NCBI GenBank assembly: GCA_011009095.1
Contig: VTPC01000415.1
Coordinates: forward strand, 62,001-126,000
DNA from: Ignelater luminosus
Lineage: Eukaryota > Arthropoda > Insecta > Coleoptera > Elateridae
Length of the DNA stretch: 64,000 nt
Direction of reading: 5' to 3'
Position 1 is the stretch's first letter. Each line of letters begins with the position of its first letter. A program made the position numbers and the translations under genes. Shown in pieces: positions 34,833-47,743 of the stretch. Under the pieces are notes generated by a model that saw only the letters and a list, made by a program, of their open reading frames with translations, searched no databases and had not been told where the DNA came from.

Positions 34833-35702
34833 TCCCAATTTCGATGCTCACTATTGGGATCTTTGAAATTGTAAGAGATACGAAATCGGTTAAATTAGAA
34901 AAATTTTGGGTATTTTGGAGATCAGTTTACTTATGTTTTTGTTTTTTCAAAAAAGTTCACGGCTTGCTAGATATTTGCTGAAAACGAAATTATTTTATTT
35001 TTTTTAAAGTGAAATATTTCCGGAACGAGCAAAGATAGAAAAGAACAGCAAAGAGGGTGTTTTAGAGAATGTACTCCGAAACACAAAAAAAATATTTTCG
35101 CAATTGTCTTTTGTTTTATTTCGGCGGTGAAACGTAAATCCAAATTTTTTCTAATGGAACGCCTACTTGATTTTCATATTGCTGAACTGCACGCCTTAAA
35201 TGGTTTTCAGTGATACATGGTTTGACATAGCTATTCTTTTGTTTTAACGAGTTACGAAGTGAAAATCATTTTTCATCATAGTGTGCCATGACATCTAACA
35301 CACAAAGTCGTGGAGTTTTATCAAAGAAATTCATTTGTTATGCAAAAATTGCTAAAACAAAATAAATACGCTTTTATGGGGCATTAAATGCTTAGTTGGT
35401 GCTATCTGTGAATGATTAGTAAATTATCTTAAAAGCGTCTTTTGTTTTGTTTTAGCAATTGTTACATAACGAATGTAATTTATCTGACAAAAACCAATGA
35501 TTTTTATATGTTTAAAGCCATTGCACACTAAGCGAGAAATGCTTTTTATTTAAAAAAATCAAGATAATTTTGTTTTTAGCAAATATCTAGTAAGCCGTGA
35601 ACTTTTTTAAAAAACAAAAGCATAAGTAAACTGATCTTCAAAATAGCCAAATCTTTTCTAATTTAACCGACTTCGTATCTCTTACTATTTCCGAGATCCG
35701 AG
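34833..35702. mobile_element. Foldback element nested next to the right arm of the XPG transposon
   Basis: The left arm begins CAGTGTATCCCAATTTCGAT and continues GTAAGAGATACGAAATCGG, TTCACGGCTTGCTAGATATT. The same words return in reverse complement at 35575-35700. The right arm lacks about 30 terminal bases. GAGATACGAAATCGGTTAAAT resembles the corresponding part of the element at 43208-43962, so the two are related families. Confidence 0.65.
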
Positions 35703-35993
35703 CTTTCAGTTTTCCGGCCACCATTTTGTTATTTATTTTTATTATTTAAAACCAATATCATAATCATTTTTAGCATGAAACTTTCTTTAATTTGATACCA
35801 TACACGATTTTTTATGATTTTTTAAAAATATTTTCAAGATGACGCCCAAAAAATGCATTTTGGACACTCAGATTTTTCTAGACTTTTAGTATGTCACAAA
35901 GATACCAACAACGAATTAAAAATTCAAATCCTGTCTCTGTGGGAATTAGTTCCAGCTATCACCTATTTTTCCATATATTTACTGTACTATATA

Positions 35994-36830
35994 CAATGAC
36001 CGCCAAACAGTCCGCACCAAATGAAAAAAAAATTAGTTTTTGATTTTTTTAAAAATCCTTCTGCGTCAGTAATTTGTGCAAAAACAAGCTACTTCGATCT
36101 TTCAAGTCGCTTTTCGCTTGGCAGAAAATATAATACAGTGTGAAAGATTATATGTTGAAACGTTTGGTATTAAAAAGGTAACTTTTTTTTTTGTTAGATT
36201 CTAAAAAGAATAAATTGTTAAGATTTGGCAGTTCTCGTGCAGTTGTGCATATGAAGCTTTTACAGATAGTTACATTCTTGATTTGTGTTTTCAGAAAATA
36301 TCTGAAAAAACATTTTTTCTTGGTCTCCCAATTCTCGAACTTACAAAACAAAATGTACTGATTTTGAAGGTTTCTGATGTAAGGCCTTTTTAGGCATGAA
36401 ATATTCTACTATAATCTCCAATTTTTCGAAATTACTTTTCTAAAGATTCCAATTTATCTAGGAATATGCTATTAAACTATTTCATCCCGGAAAGGTCTTG
36501 CACCAAAAGTTTTCAAAATCAGCATATTTTGTCTTGCACAAGAAATTTGACAGAAAAATTACTGTTTTTAACCAAGCATCTCATCTGATGATAGCCTTTC
36601 ACATTGTGTTAAAATTTCATTAAAAAAATTGATACTTTCCAAAATATTGAACATTTTCTATTTTGGTCATTTCAAAAGGTGTCATATCTTGCAAAACAAA
36701 AATGGCTTAGAAGATTGAAGTAGTTTGCTTTTGGTGTTCAGACAGGCACAAATTATTGGCGTAAAAGGTTTTCCAAAAAATCAAAAATAAAAATTTCTTC
36801 CATTTGGTGCGAACTTTTTCCCTGTCACTG
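35994..36830. mobile_element. Foldback MITE with CAATGACC/CAGTGACAGGG ends
   Basis: An 837-base element is flanked by TA. The left arm (to about 36120) and right arm (from about 36700) pair through GTTCGCACCAAATG, AAATCAAAAA, GCACAAATTA and GAAGTAG. Only the right-arm region has a copy elsewhere (29390-29600). No coding capacity. Confidence 0.7.
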
Positions 36831-39800
36831 TACATTCTATTTGTTTTCTCTCTACTGACATATGTAAAGATTCTTCATGCATGTCTTATATTGTCCTAAT
36901 CTTTACATTATAAGACGGACAAAGGTATTAATTTACTCAAATCAACAAACTGATTTTATGGCCCCTAACAACATTTGACCAATATGTTTGAGATGTACAA
37001 TCTTGGACAGTAGTAATGCACCGCTTTAAAGTTTAATAAAATTTGATTCCGACTGGAAAGTTTGCCATCGTATAGATCAGAGAAAATACTTAAATAATGT
37101 TCTGTACTATTTCTTTTAAATTAATATTTTACCACTTAGATCTGATTTTAAAATTGAAAACATTTCTTCTGTCCAAGACTGTACGAAATATAAAGAAAAT
37201 ATTAAACTGCTAGGAAATGATAGTTTTTTTTATGTTTTGATGAAACTTGAGATAAAAGCTCCATAATTTTGTTCGAGTAGTAGTAAGAAATATTTGCAAA
37301 CTATGAGGTTATTTTCTACTGTTTGAGCGAAAACAGATCAATAGTTTCAAATCTGTCGGAATGATTTGCAGATTTGCTGTTTCCGATCAGTAATTAAACT
37401 TCTTCTCTTGAAAAGTAGAGTAAATTTACAGACCAGAAGGTTTCTTATTGTGGAAAATTTTCAAAAATTTATTTTTAATTGAAAAACGTTTTTACCATTG
37501 AATATCTTCTAGAAAGATTGAATTGCAAAAGCTGTAGTGTGGTAAAAGAGTATAAGTTAGTAAAATGTCCAAGTTGGACCTTATTGATTTATTGATAATA
37601 TCAATGCTGATGGCATCGTCTGTGATGATTTGTAAGCGATGGTGGTAGTGGTAACTGAATGGTTCGGAGACAGTAATAATGATGATGAAGTGGTTTCATG
37701 ATGATACTGATGAAGACATTCGAAGATGTTGATTACGTGGTCGGTGATGATTGTAGATGACTTGTGGTTGTATGGATAGTTTATTGAAGTAGATGGTGTT
37801 GATGCTTAGAGATGATGTTGGCGTTGCTAGGTAGGTATTGATGTTGAGTAAGCAATTCTGTCCAGAATCACATCTTGCACGCAGGGTTACTGTGTATAGT
37901 ACGGCCTTGTCAGGAATAGCGATTCCTCTAGTCGTCGTGGTGGTTTAAAGACAGCGCCGATAGTTTCTTCCTTGATTCAACTTTCAACGGGTCACTTGTG
38001 GTAAAACCCTAGTTGGACCCGGTTGGCCCTGTGCAATTCTGAAATACAGAGAAGTAGAGAACTGGATGAGGTGGGCGGTGCCTTTTTCCAAAGGTCCCAA
38101 ACTTCGGAATGGCAGTGATAGTAGTAGGGAACTGTAGAACACGCGACACAGAATTTGCATTTATTGGGGTTTTTTTATTTGTAATTATCTTACAAAATCC
38201 TTAAAATGACAAAGCTTCGTGTAATATTGGCTTTGTTACTGGTAACAAGTAGAAAAGATGGCCGTTTTCGCATTCTTGTATTTTCCTTAAATTTATATTG
38301 TACGTTGTTCAGCTTGTCCAACTTACATTTCATATCAAAAATGTTTTGCTCACAATCAACTTTTGACGGAGTTCTCGATTTTACCTTAGTTCAGGTAAGA
38401 GGAAATCAGGAAGCCTTTTTAACATGAAGTACAAACAAGTAGTAGTGAGGAATGCTTCGGTGAGTCATTGAGGGATAACATGATCAGCGACGTTTGAAAG
38501 GTCATGTTTAAGTCAAAGAGGCTTATTTGAGTGAACAAGCAAATGGAAGAACTTGATAGATAAACTGTCTATTTCGTTCAGATTGATGTATTTTAGTTTT
38601 CTTTATTTCAACCACTGCATTAGTCTAGTTGAAGAAAAAGTATTTGGCGGTGTTAGATGCGCTACAGGTGCTGAGCCATCATAGCGTAAAGTGAGTGCAG
38701 CGATCGAGATTCAACATAAACTGGTTTTGAGCGAAGTATGAAACTTAACGTTACTTACCGTCATGCTACGCCATTTTAGTGTGAAACTAATTTTGTAAAA
38801 AAAAAGACCACCCAAAATCTGTCTAGGGAGATGTCTAGTTTTTTATTTCTTTGGTATTGATTGTCTTTGATTTTAATTGATATTTTACATCTAATTCACT
38901 ATTGATTTGATGACCTGATTGTAGCAAAATGGTGGTGCACTACTACTTTTAATAAAATACATTATATTATGGTATAATAAAATAACACCTAAAAAGGTTT
39001 ATAGTCCATTAAGAGACCATAATGTACCTGTTTAGTAGTATAACTAATTGGTTCGTAAAGACGAGGAAGAAGCTATAAAAATAAAACAATATTAACTTTG
39101 AACTGACACCAATTCTACGATACAAAAAAAGTAAGAGGAACTAGAAGTTTTACGACGCCTCTATATATTGCTATTTCTTTTATAAATTCTCAGAAATGAT
39201 TTATTATTAGCGCACAGCGAGAGAAGAGAAAAAAAGACATTATTAATATTGAACTTTGAAATCCTCAAAGGATGATTTGAAAGCGTAATATTATCCGTAC
39301 TTTCAGTTTCATCTTATCGTCCATGAACTTTACGTTTTCTCCCAGCAGCTATTCTCTTCTCTTTCATATTACTGTAGTCTAGTCATATTGATTTTTATCT
39401 ATACATTCTGTATGCATGTTCTCGTAGGCTCCTAGGATTTGTTAAAAAATCGCAATATTAGGAAATTCAGAAAATTTATATTCTTATGTATTATTCCTAT
39501 TTTATTAGATAAAAATACAAGTTTGAAATTATGTGTAGTTGTCAACCTTGAATATAACTAGTAACCAGGAAGTTTTTTTTATTATTTGTGAGGAATGTTG
39601 CATCCGAAGGTAATTATACAAAAAAAGGAAATAATGAAATACCTTTCCAAAATGTTTATGGTATTAGAAAATAATATGGAAATAGAATGTTTTATTATTA
39701 AAATACTATAAATCCTTTGCAAGCAAGTCGCGTTCTATCGAAATTTCCAGATTTAATATGTATTAAACAACCTCCTTGTTGCCTATTCATTAAGGCCTTT

Positions 39801-40776
39801 TGAAATATTCCTGCAGTTACTTATAGAAAGATCATTAAATTCTGTTTCAAATTCCTCCCACGTACAATTTCTGCAATTGGCGGAGGAATATTTAAAAATG
39901 TATGTCCTACGAGAAAATTGAAGGAAATTATTTTCGGTTTAAATATTTTGCTTCATTTTTGCGGGGAAGATTTTCAGGAAATAAGAACGAGAAAAAAAAT
40001 TAAATGATAGATTATTGATTGTTGAAAAGCTAAATAAGTACGGCCTACTTGAATTAGGTTTTGATGGAAAACTCGAATTTTCTATTAAAATTTTACAGAA
40101 GTTTTTCATGAAAAATAACAAGATTTTATTAAAAAGCTGAATATTAATTTCAAAGAAGAGAAAAAAAGCTGCCCAGATGAAATGTGGATGATTAATTCTC
40201 GAAAAGTGTGTTTGAAAATAAAGGGTAATATGAGAATTTGATCAGTATTACCAAAAAGATTTTTATAAAAAAAAGGAGTATATTTTATTTTACTTTAAAA
40301 ATTATTTTGTATATATTGTAATAAACCCAGATATCGATAAAAGGAAATCTGAATTCTGGATAGAATTAGGGGGCAATCTAAGTTAGGTTATGTTAGGTTA
40401 GGTTTGCTTTATAGTAGGTGTTCCGGCGGCGCAGCGATGAAAGCGACACATCAAAAGAGCTTTTCTGGGTGAATAAATCGACAAATTGAATTTAAAATAA
40501 AAAATCGGTTAGGTGTCAAAAACCATTTATTATTGGGTTTCAAGTTATGTCTAAATTTTAAAAATGTAGTAATATACAAAGTGTTGCGTTTAAATTAAAA
40601 TAGTTAATTGATTACCATAAATGACAAGGTTACTGATCTGATAATACAAGACTTACTTCATGCTTGTTTTGGGAGTAGCTAGATTCATCGAAGAATGAGT
40701 TATGCAATGCAGTGATATAAAATGACAACAGGGATTGCCTTAAAACAATTGATTCTGGAAAGTTATTAAGAGGATA
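36831..40776. other. Pasilla intron segment with an odd GATGATG-rich and GC-richer block
   Basis: From 37600 to 37860 the plus strand is a cryptic repeat of GATGATG, GTGGTAG and GTTGATG words. From 37860 to 38130 it becomes GC-richer, with phrases such as TGGACCCGGTTGGCCCTGTG. The origin was not identified. The rest is AT-rich, with a short TTAGGTTATGTTAGGTTAGG run at 40385-40405. No gene is seen. Confidence 0.45.
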
Positions 40777-40962
40777 CGATAAAGAGACTCATATAACTTT
40801 CATTAAAATAATCACCGACTACCGGTTTTCTTGTTTTAGAACATCATTGGTTCAGACATTTCCCCGTTTTTAATGGACCTGACGATGTTGTTCTAAATCA
40901 AAGCAAACTGCAGTCGGTGATATCTTAATAAAAGTTGTGTGAGAGAAACAGTATCTTTATCG
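40777..40962. repeat. Small foldback repeat
   Basis: CGATAAAGAGACTCATATAA, ATCACCGACT and TTTAGAACATC on the left are matched in reverse complement by the right arm ending in AGTATCTTTATCG. The arms are about 60 bases with some mismatches. Confidence 0.6.
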
Positions 40963-43207
40963 TTTTCTTTTAATGTGTTGTTACTTTCCATCTTTTCACT
41001 TGAAACATAGGACAAAGCAAATTTTGCACGAACTAGGTTTTCAAATGCCGAATATTAGTCTGCTCCTCAAATGATTTTAGCTTTGCCAAAAAGTCTACGC
41101 TGACATATTCAGAATCATGTAGCATGAAATCACGTAGCAGAAACAAGTTTTTGTAGTAAAATATTTACTCTTACTGTCTTAAGTTCGACATAAGAAACTT
41201 TCTGCATATTCGTATGAAATCTGAGATCTTTTTCAGAGAACGCTATTAAAATTCAGCTCGAGACTGTTTTTGGAAGCATCGCATATTTTCAATAAAACTC
41301 TTACAGGGCTAACATTGTTTTGCTATTGAAGAAATCATTTGCCTTGCAATCACAGTTTGGTAACGCCTGCGTAATTTAATCAGATGTGACTAGTATGTTT
41401 GTAATACGAAAATATTTTGTGTAATAACAATATCTTAAGAATTAAAAAAAAAAACCTAAAATCAAGTTTTGAATTAGGTTAGTTGTTCATAAACGGATCT
41501 CTTTTTTTATCAAGGCTGTCGACCACTTTCTGTTAATGCATGTATCTGATGTATCGAAAATGAAACAAATAAAAAATGTTTGTGCAATTTCGACGAAAAG
41601 GTGATGCAGAATCATAGACTTACTAAGTGATAATTAAAGAAACAAGACGTCATTAAGTGAAAAACAGTAATCGTTAGTAGAAATCCGGTAGTCATTTCTT
41701 TTTAGAAATAAATCTCAACAATAATGTACGATAAATTTATGCAAATCACTCTTCGCTGCTAATAGATATTCCCAGAAAAGAAAAAAATGAAGGTTCTAAA
41801 GTATCACTTGTTTTAGAATTTATGAAAATATGCAAGTATAAGGAAAAGTTTGTATTGCTTGCATGGGTGTAACTTTTTATTATTGTGGGTGTTCCCTAAC
41901 TTGTTTCTAAAAATTCTTTCTCGAGTAGGTATCGAAAACAATTTATTACTAGCGCAGTGTCAATTACAAAAAGAAAGTGGGTGACAAAAAACACAAAATC
42001 AAGCTTTTTGTGATTTATATTGCACGTTAACGTCATTATATCGATTTAATCCTAAGTGGAAATTAACCGAAATTTCGCATTAAGATAATTAGAAGGGAAA
42101 AAAACAAATTGTTGTTAATTAATCTTGGTATTTGATTTGTTGTTTGTTAGAAGAAAAATTCCTCTGAATTTGAAAAATTTAAAAGTTGAAAGAATAAACT
42201 ATAGTGTTGGCGTTTTATGGTTTATTAGAGATCGCATTATGCATGTTCGCAAGAAGTTTCAGTATAGTATCGTATAGAAGGTGAAAGTTATACAAAAAGG
42301 TTGAATGTTGAATATGCAGACGTGTTTCCTAATAAATTAAAAGCAATTATTAACGGAAATTTTCTCCGGCTATTGTTTTCTAGTTGTTTTTGAATCTGTT
42401 TTTTAAAGATAAACAAATTTGTTGTGAAAAACCAGTTTATTATGTTTTTTTCATTGCATTTAAGTTAAGAATGATTAAAAACATAATTATTGGATATTTC
42501 TAGAAAAACAATTGAATTGAAAGTTTTAAATTTCTATTTGCGATTTATTGTGATCTTCGATGGCTGTTCTTACCGTAATGCTTGACATGAATTTTCAGTT
42601 TTATTCGTATCATTTGTTTTTCCATTTAACTTTGTTGTTTTGGCATGCTTCCTTGTAAAACCGACGATGGTATTTTTGTTTTTTTATTAGTTGGTCATTA
42701 TCTTTAATATTTCCTTTGTATTGTCGACATTGTACATCTTTCTCTTCTTTCGCATATCTCCTTGTGTTGTTTCGACTAGTTTTTCACTTTTCTTTTTAAA
42801 TAACCCAATACATTTTTTTCAAACACAGTCTGTACCAGTGTTTCTTTAAAACCTATTGCCTTCTGGTTAACTTGGAAATAAATTTAAGTAAATAAGTTTA
42901 AATATTCACTCTGTCTTCAAAATAAATGGTATTGTGTCTGTAACTACAGCAACAAAAATAGAGAGAAGTACCAATTTGTGTTTCCCGGTCGCCCCGTATA
43001 ATAAGATCATCCAGTTAAACTTGAATATAATGAGTTTTGGAGAACAAAGAAAAATCGTAAAAACTTCTTTTTATTAATACCATGACGAAGCGAAATGTCC
43101 GGGAAAACATGTACGGTGTTCCATGTAAAAGATAATCCTTTTCTACAATTTCCTTACAGTAATATTATACTATAACACCCTGTATAGGACCTACCTGGCA
43201 AAATATA
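40963..43207. other. Pasilla intron segment, nothing recognised
   Basis: AT-rich DNA. A lone ACACCCTGTATAGG end near 43172 has no identified partner. Confidence 0.4.
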
Positions 43208-43962
43208 CAGTGTGTCCAAGATAAGAATGCACAGCATGGGTATCTTGGAAACGCTAAGAGATACAGGATCGATTAAATGGGATGAAAGTTGGCTATTCGT
43301 AGGGCCTTTTTGTTGGCGTTTGCAAAATCTAGATATCTTGGATAGTTTTAGAGATATTTAAAAAAAAGTAGATTTCTCGATTTTGGTTATTTTTTATTTT
43401 ATTTATTTGAAGAGATATCGGAAAACTAAAACTACTTTTTCATTGCCACTTTTTAGTCTCTATTAAAATACGCTAACAAAGTTCCTGTACAACGTTTCGG
43501 TTTCGAGTAACCATCATCAACCTCATTTTTTTAAATAGGCGGAAAAACAATGAAAATCTTTTTTTGATAGCTCTTGTTGTCACGATTCTAATGATCTAAA
43601 CATTATAGGGCTATTTTGGTTTTGATTTTTTTGTGTTGAACGCTGCTGTGACTAACTGTAATAATTACTGTTAATCTTCAAAATTTTGGTTGAGCACATA
43701 ATTCTTGACATAACCCCAGAGGAAAATTGGTGGTGGTTTTAGTTTTTCGATATCTCTTCAAATAAATAAAATAAAAAATAATAACGAAAATCGAGAAATC
43801 TACTTTTTTTAAATATCTCTGAAACTGTCCAAAATATTTAGATTTTGCAAACGCCAACAAAAAGGTCCTATAATTAGCCAACTTTTATCCCATTTAACCG
43901 ATCCTGTATCTCTTAACGTTTCCAAGATCCCCATGCTGTGCATCCTTATCTTGGACACACTG
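43208..43962. mobile_element. Foldback MITE with CAGTGTGTCCAAGATAAG ends
   Basis: A 755-base element is flanked by TA. The arms are about 230 bases each and pair with only scattered mismatches (for example GGAAACG-TAAGAGATACAGGATCG, GTTGGCGTTTGCAAAATCTA, AATCGAGAAATCTAC). The loop is about 300 bases. A fragment of another copy starts at 49303. The high arm similarity suggests a fairly recent insertion. Confidence 0.85.
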
Positions 43963-46175
43963 TATACATAGATATTATTCTTGATGGTTTTGAAAATCGA
44001 ACAAATTTAGCTGCCAACATTTAATAACTTCTGTGCCTTTAGGATATTACTAAAAGTAAATAATAATTAATAAAGACCATTGTGTTGTAATTTTGTATTT
44101 TATGTTACAATAAAATCTGAGTTTGAAATTAATGTCTTTATTTACTTTTGTATTTTAATATCGTGTCCTTAAGATACTATGCAGATAAGAAGCTTTTATC
44201 TTCATAATTAATTTACCATAATGTTTCAATACAAAGGTTTTATTGAAATTTAAACTTCTCTAAAAACATACTGATTTTGAGTATCACAAAAATGATTGCA
44301 AGAAATTTACTGAATAAAGGAGAAAGTCCTTCCTGTCCTGAACAACATAAATAATATCAATCTGAATTAATTTAATTCTTAAATTTATTAACCTCAAATA
44401 TAGCTGAAAGTGGTAGGAACTGTCTCACCAACATCAACATTAATAAACTGTATCTTAGATGAGCATTTATCAGAAAATGCATAACTTCTAAGATATAGGG
44501 TGTTCCAAGTTTTACTAAGAATTTCTTATTTTTCTAATATTTCTCTATGGAAATGGCACTTTTGCAGGTACAAAACATTTATGATATTTTGTTCTCACTC
44601 TTACCAGTGCTGAAGATTTAAAAGAGGGGTTCTACGCACAGTGAGAAATTCTTAAGTTGTTTTTGGAATCTGAATTCAACAAGAAAATTAATGCTCAGAA
44701 ATCTTCCAGTATCGATGACGAATCTATCATGAAACTAGTGAAACTTCCAGTTTCAGATTGCTGCGCAATAGGGGCTCCCGTTGGGCTAAGTTTTCTACAC
44801 AAAATACTCAAAAAATTGTTTTCCAATTAAGAAGTTTTTTTACCGTTTGGTTCTTGTTCTGCGAGAGGCACTCGTAATAAGAATTTATAATAATGTCTGT
44901 TTATTTGACTTAGTTGCAATCTTTCAGAGATGGATGACTCAGTGCTATATTACTTCCAAAACCTTTAGAGGGACGTTATTTACCCCTCCCCATTTGTATT
45001 CCGTATTTATATCCGTAGACTCCATGGGCTTTGTGTGCATTCTAGTCTTTGAACTATTTTGAAGTCCTGAATTTTTAGGTCTTTACAGGTTTAGTCTCTT
45101 GCACCAATTCGTAAAACACCTCAAATGTCAAACTCAATTATCTCGAAAACAATCATTGCCAGAAAAAGATGAATAGAATCGATCTTGTAGGAAATCTGGT
45201 CTACTAGTTTAATTTTGTACAGAATGTATTTGTTGTTAAGATCAATATTTTCCGAGATATTTACCAAAAAAAGACAGAAAAAAGTGAGTAAATTGACAGA
45301 TTGATGGATATAATTGTTTCGTACATCAGAGGATCTCTTACAATAATCCTACAAAATATCAAAACTTTTGTGAACTTTTCTAGGAAAACCCCCAATTTAA
45401 CTGTACCACTGTAACAGTTGAGAATTCTAAATCCACCACTGATTGGAACTACACAAAAACTTCATATCATAAACTGTTTCTGGGATACTGATAAAACAAT
45501 AAAGGTTAGCATCGAGCAATGAGTATGGAAAGAATGCAAGAATAACTTTTGTGGGTGTAGTTTAGAAAAGTAACAAAAGTAACTAAAAGACAAAAAATAA
45601 GTATGATATTTTGAAAGCAATGTAAAAGAAGATGCTTCGACTTCCTAAATGGAATGCCATTTTAACAAAGAAAATAAAAGATTCTTATAATACTGCCCAT
45701 AGAGTAAGTTTCTGATTACAAAAGCCGTTGTTAAAAGTTGGAATATTTGTATCTGTATGTAAAATTTGTCAGAAGAATGCAAAGAACAATGTAACTTGAT
45801 CTACCGTGCTAACAGGTAAATCTCACTATCTAGAATCTACTCTCATTGTCAGTGGAGAGTTTATAGCTTCTAAATTATTAATCGAAATAATTAACCGAAG
45901 ATTTAGAAGAGAGTAAGTATTAAATGGGTGAACAGATTGCAAAACTACACACTCTAATTTACTAATGATAAAACAGGGCTCTGTAAAATGGTCTATCTCG
46001 TGTAATGATATCTAACGGCAGACATTTATTTCTTCAAATATTTACTGGGCACATCTCTATATGACAGACAGACGGAAATTAAAATGTAAAAAATCTTAAT
46101 GACTGTATCAGGACAAAAAACAAGAAACTTGATTCACCTTTTAACTCGGTTTAGGTCAGAAAAGAATATTATGTA
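43963..46175. other. Pasilla intron segment, nothing recognised
   Basis: AT-rich, with an isolated TATAGGGTGTTCCAAG end near 44496 and no gene. Confidence 0.4.
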
Positions 46176-47743
46176 CACTACCGTTCAAAAGTTTGGAAGC
46201 ACTTGAATTATTTTAGTATTTCAAATTAAAACAGAATGCAAGCGAGAGAAGAGTTTTTAATAGTCTTAAGAATATATTTAATTAACAAAACGTACATATT
46301 ATCTTGTATTAACAAAGTAGTTAATTTCTAGACTCATCAAAATGTCCCCCTTTATTGTGTATAACAGCTCTACAAATTTTTCCCATTTTATTTATTATTT
46401 TTTTCAAAATATTGTTCATTCAAAGTTACCTATTCTTCTTCAAGATATTGCCACAATTGCTTAGCACTAGTAGGTGACCGACTTTTGACCCTTCTGTCTA
46501 ATTCATCCCATACCAACTCGATGGGGGAAAGATCAGGGGGTTGCGACGGCCAATTCATAATTTCGATAGTCCGATCTCGTTTCTTTTCTAACAGATAGGT
46601 TTTGCATAGTTTGGAGGAGTGTTTCGGATCATTGTCTTGCTGAAAAATAAAGTGGGGTCCGATAATATTAGTTCCAGAAGGAATAGCCTGATCCTGTAAG
46701 ATATTTAAATATCCTTCCTTCTTCAATATTCCATTGATTCTAAACTAATTGCCGGGTCTTTTATTTCCGAGACACTCCCAAACCATTACACTCCCTCCCT
46801 CATGTTGGGACCATGCATACCTCAATCATTCTTTCATGCTTTTGTCAGCGAACAAACACTTTCCAATTAGAACCATACATTTCAAACTTGGATTCATCAG
46901 TCCAAAGTACCTTGTTCCATTTCTTAATTGACCAATTAATATGATGTTTCGCCCATTTCAGTCTATTTTGCTTATGTCTTGCTGTCAACTTCGGCTTTTT
47001 AACCGCCACACATCCTCGCAACTCCGCCGACAAAAGTCGTCATTTAACTGTTAAAAAGTTGACACTGGAGTTTGGCGGCTTTCATTTAAGGCAGCAGTGA
47101 TTGCAGGAGTTATTAGACGTCGATTTCGTTTAGACGTTACTATTATAAAATTGTCTTCAGCATTTGTTGTTGATTTAGGTCTTCCACTTCTTTTTCTATC
47201 CTGATTTGAATTAGTTTTCCGGTGCCTTGCTAACGTATAATGGACCCCTTTGCAAGATATCTTGAGCCTTTTTGCAATTGTACGTTCACTATAGCCTTCC
47301 GCTCGCAAAGTACAAATAGCACTGCGTTGCTGTACTGTTAATTGTCACCGTTTCGCCATTTAAAGATTTAAAACACAAAATTACAAAATAAATATCAGAT
47401 TAAAAAGGATATAACCTTACCTACAAAAATGTCGGGATAAAATTAAAACTATAAACAGAACAAGATAGATTCTCCAAACAATTACAATAAACAAAAACAC
47501 TTGAATCTTGTCATGAGAATGTGACAAATCACAGATGGTGGAAAAGGTGTGAAGTGCAATGTTAAACAATTGATCAAAACCTTAATTTTAAAATGTTTAA
47601 TTAGATCAAATTGAGTGTTAGTAAGTATAACTAGATGAGAATATTATTACCAATTTATAGTAATTAATATTGTTTTAAAAACATTTAGAAATTGCTTATT
47701 TCTGTAAATATTTTAACTGCTTCCAAACTTTTGAACGGTAGAG
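46176..47743 (-). mobile_element. Tc1-like transposon, DD38E (Intruder-like)
   Basis: A 1,568-base element has inverted ends CACTACCGTTCAAAAGTTTG at the left and CTCTACCGTTCAAAAGTTTG at the right (reverse complement), flanked by TA on both sides. These ends are typical of Tc1-group elements. The transposase runs on the minus strand and is decayed. Confidence 0.92.
46430..47359 (-). pseudogene. Decayed Tc1-type transposase of the 46-47 kb element
   Basis: The frame starts MAKR and hits a stop at codon 5, then continues with the N-terminal helix-turn-helix region (RAEGYSERTIAKRLKIS) and the GRP linker (RSGRPKSTT). After a one-base shift follow KVLWTDESKFEMYGSN (first catalytic D) and, after further stops, FIFQQDNDPKHSS (second D) and PPDLSPIELVWDELD (E). 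Between the second D and the E I count 38 residues rather than the 34 of classic Tc1, which is the signature of the Intruder family. At least four stops or shifts make it inactive. Confidence 0.88.

Larger units (their letters stand above)
32733..35954 (-). mobile_element. DNA transposon with long inverted repeats and an XPG/FEN1-like nuclease gene
   Basis: Ends share TGGAACTAATTCCCACA. The left arm 32733-32961 and right arm 35703-35954 pair as inverted repeats, with nearly all differences being substitutions plus one insertion of about 25 bases in the right arm. The arms contain TCTAGAAAAATCTGAG and a GGCCGCCATCTTGAAAA word. Between them lies a decayed gene on the minus strand. A second foldback element sits inside, next to the right arm. 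No clear target duplication was found. Academ elements are reported to carry an XPG-type nuclease, so membership there is possible but unproven. Confidence 0.75.

Noticed and set aside
37860-38170. Possible LTR or retroelement end
   Set aside because: No primer site, polypurine tract, paired repeat or reverse transcriptase could be seen, so no element is claimed.
40385-40405. TTAGG-like repeat as interstitial telomere
   Set aside because: Only about three imperfect units; far too short to claim a telomeric tract.
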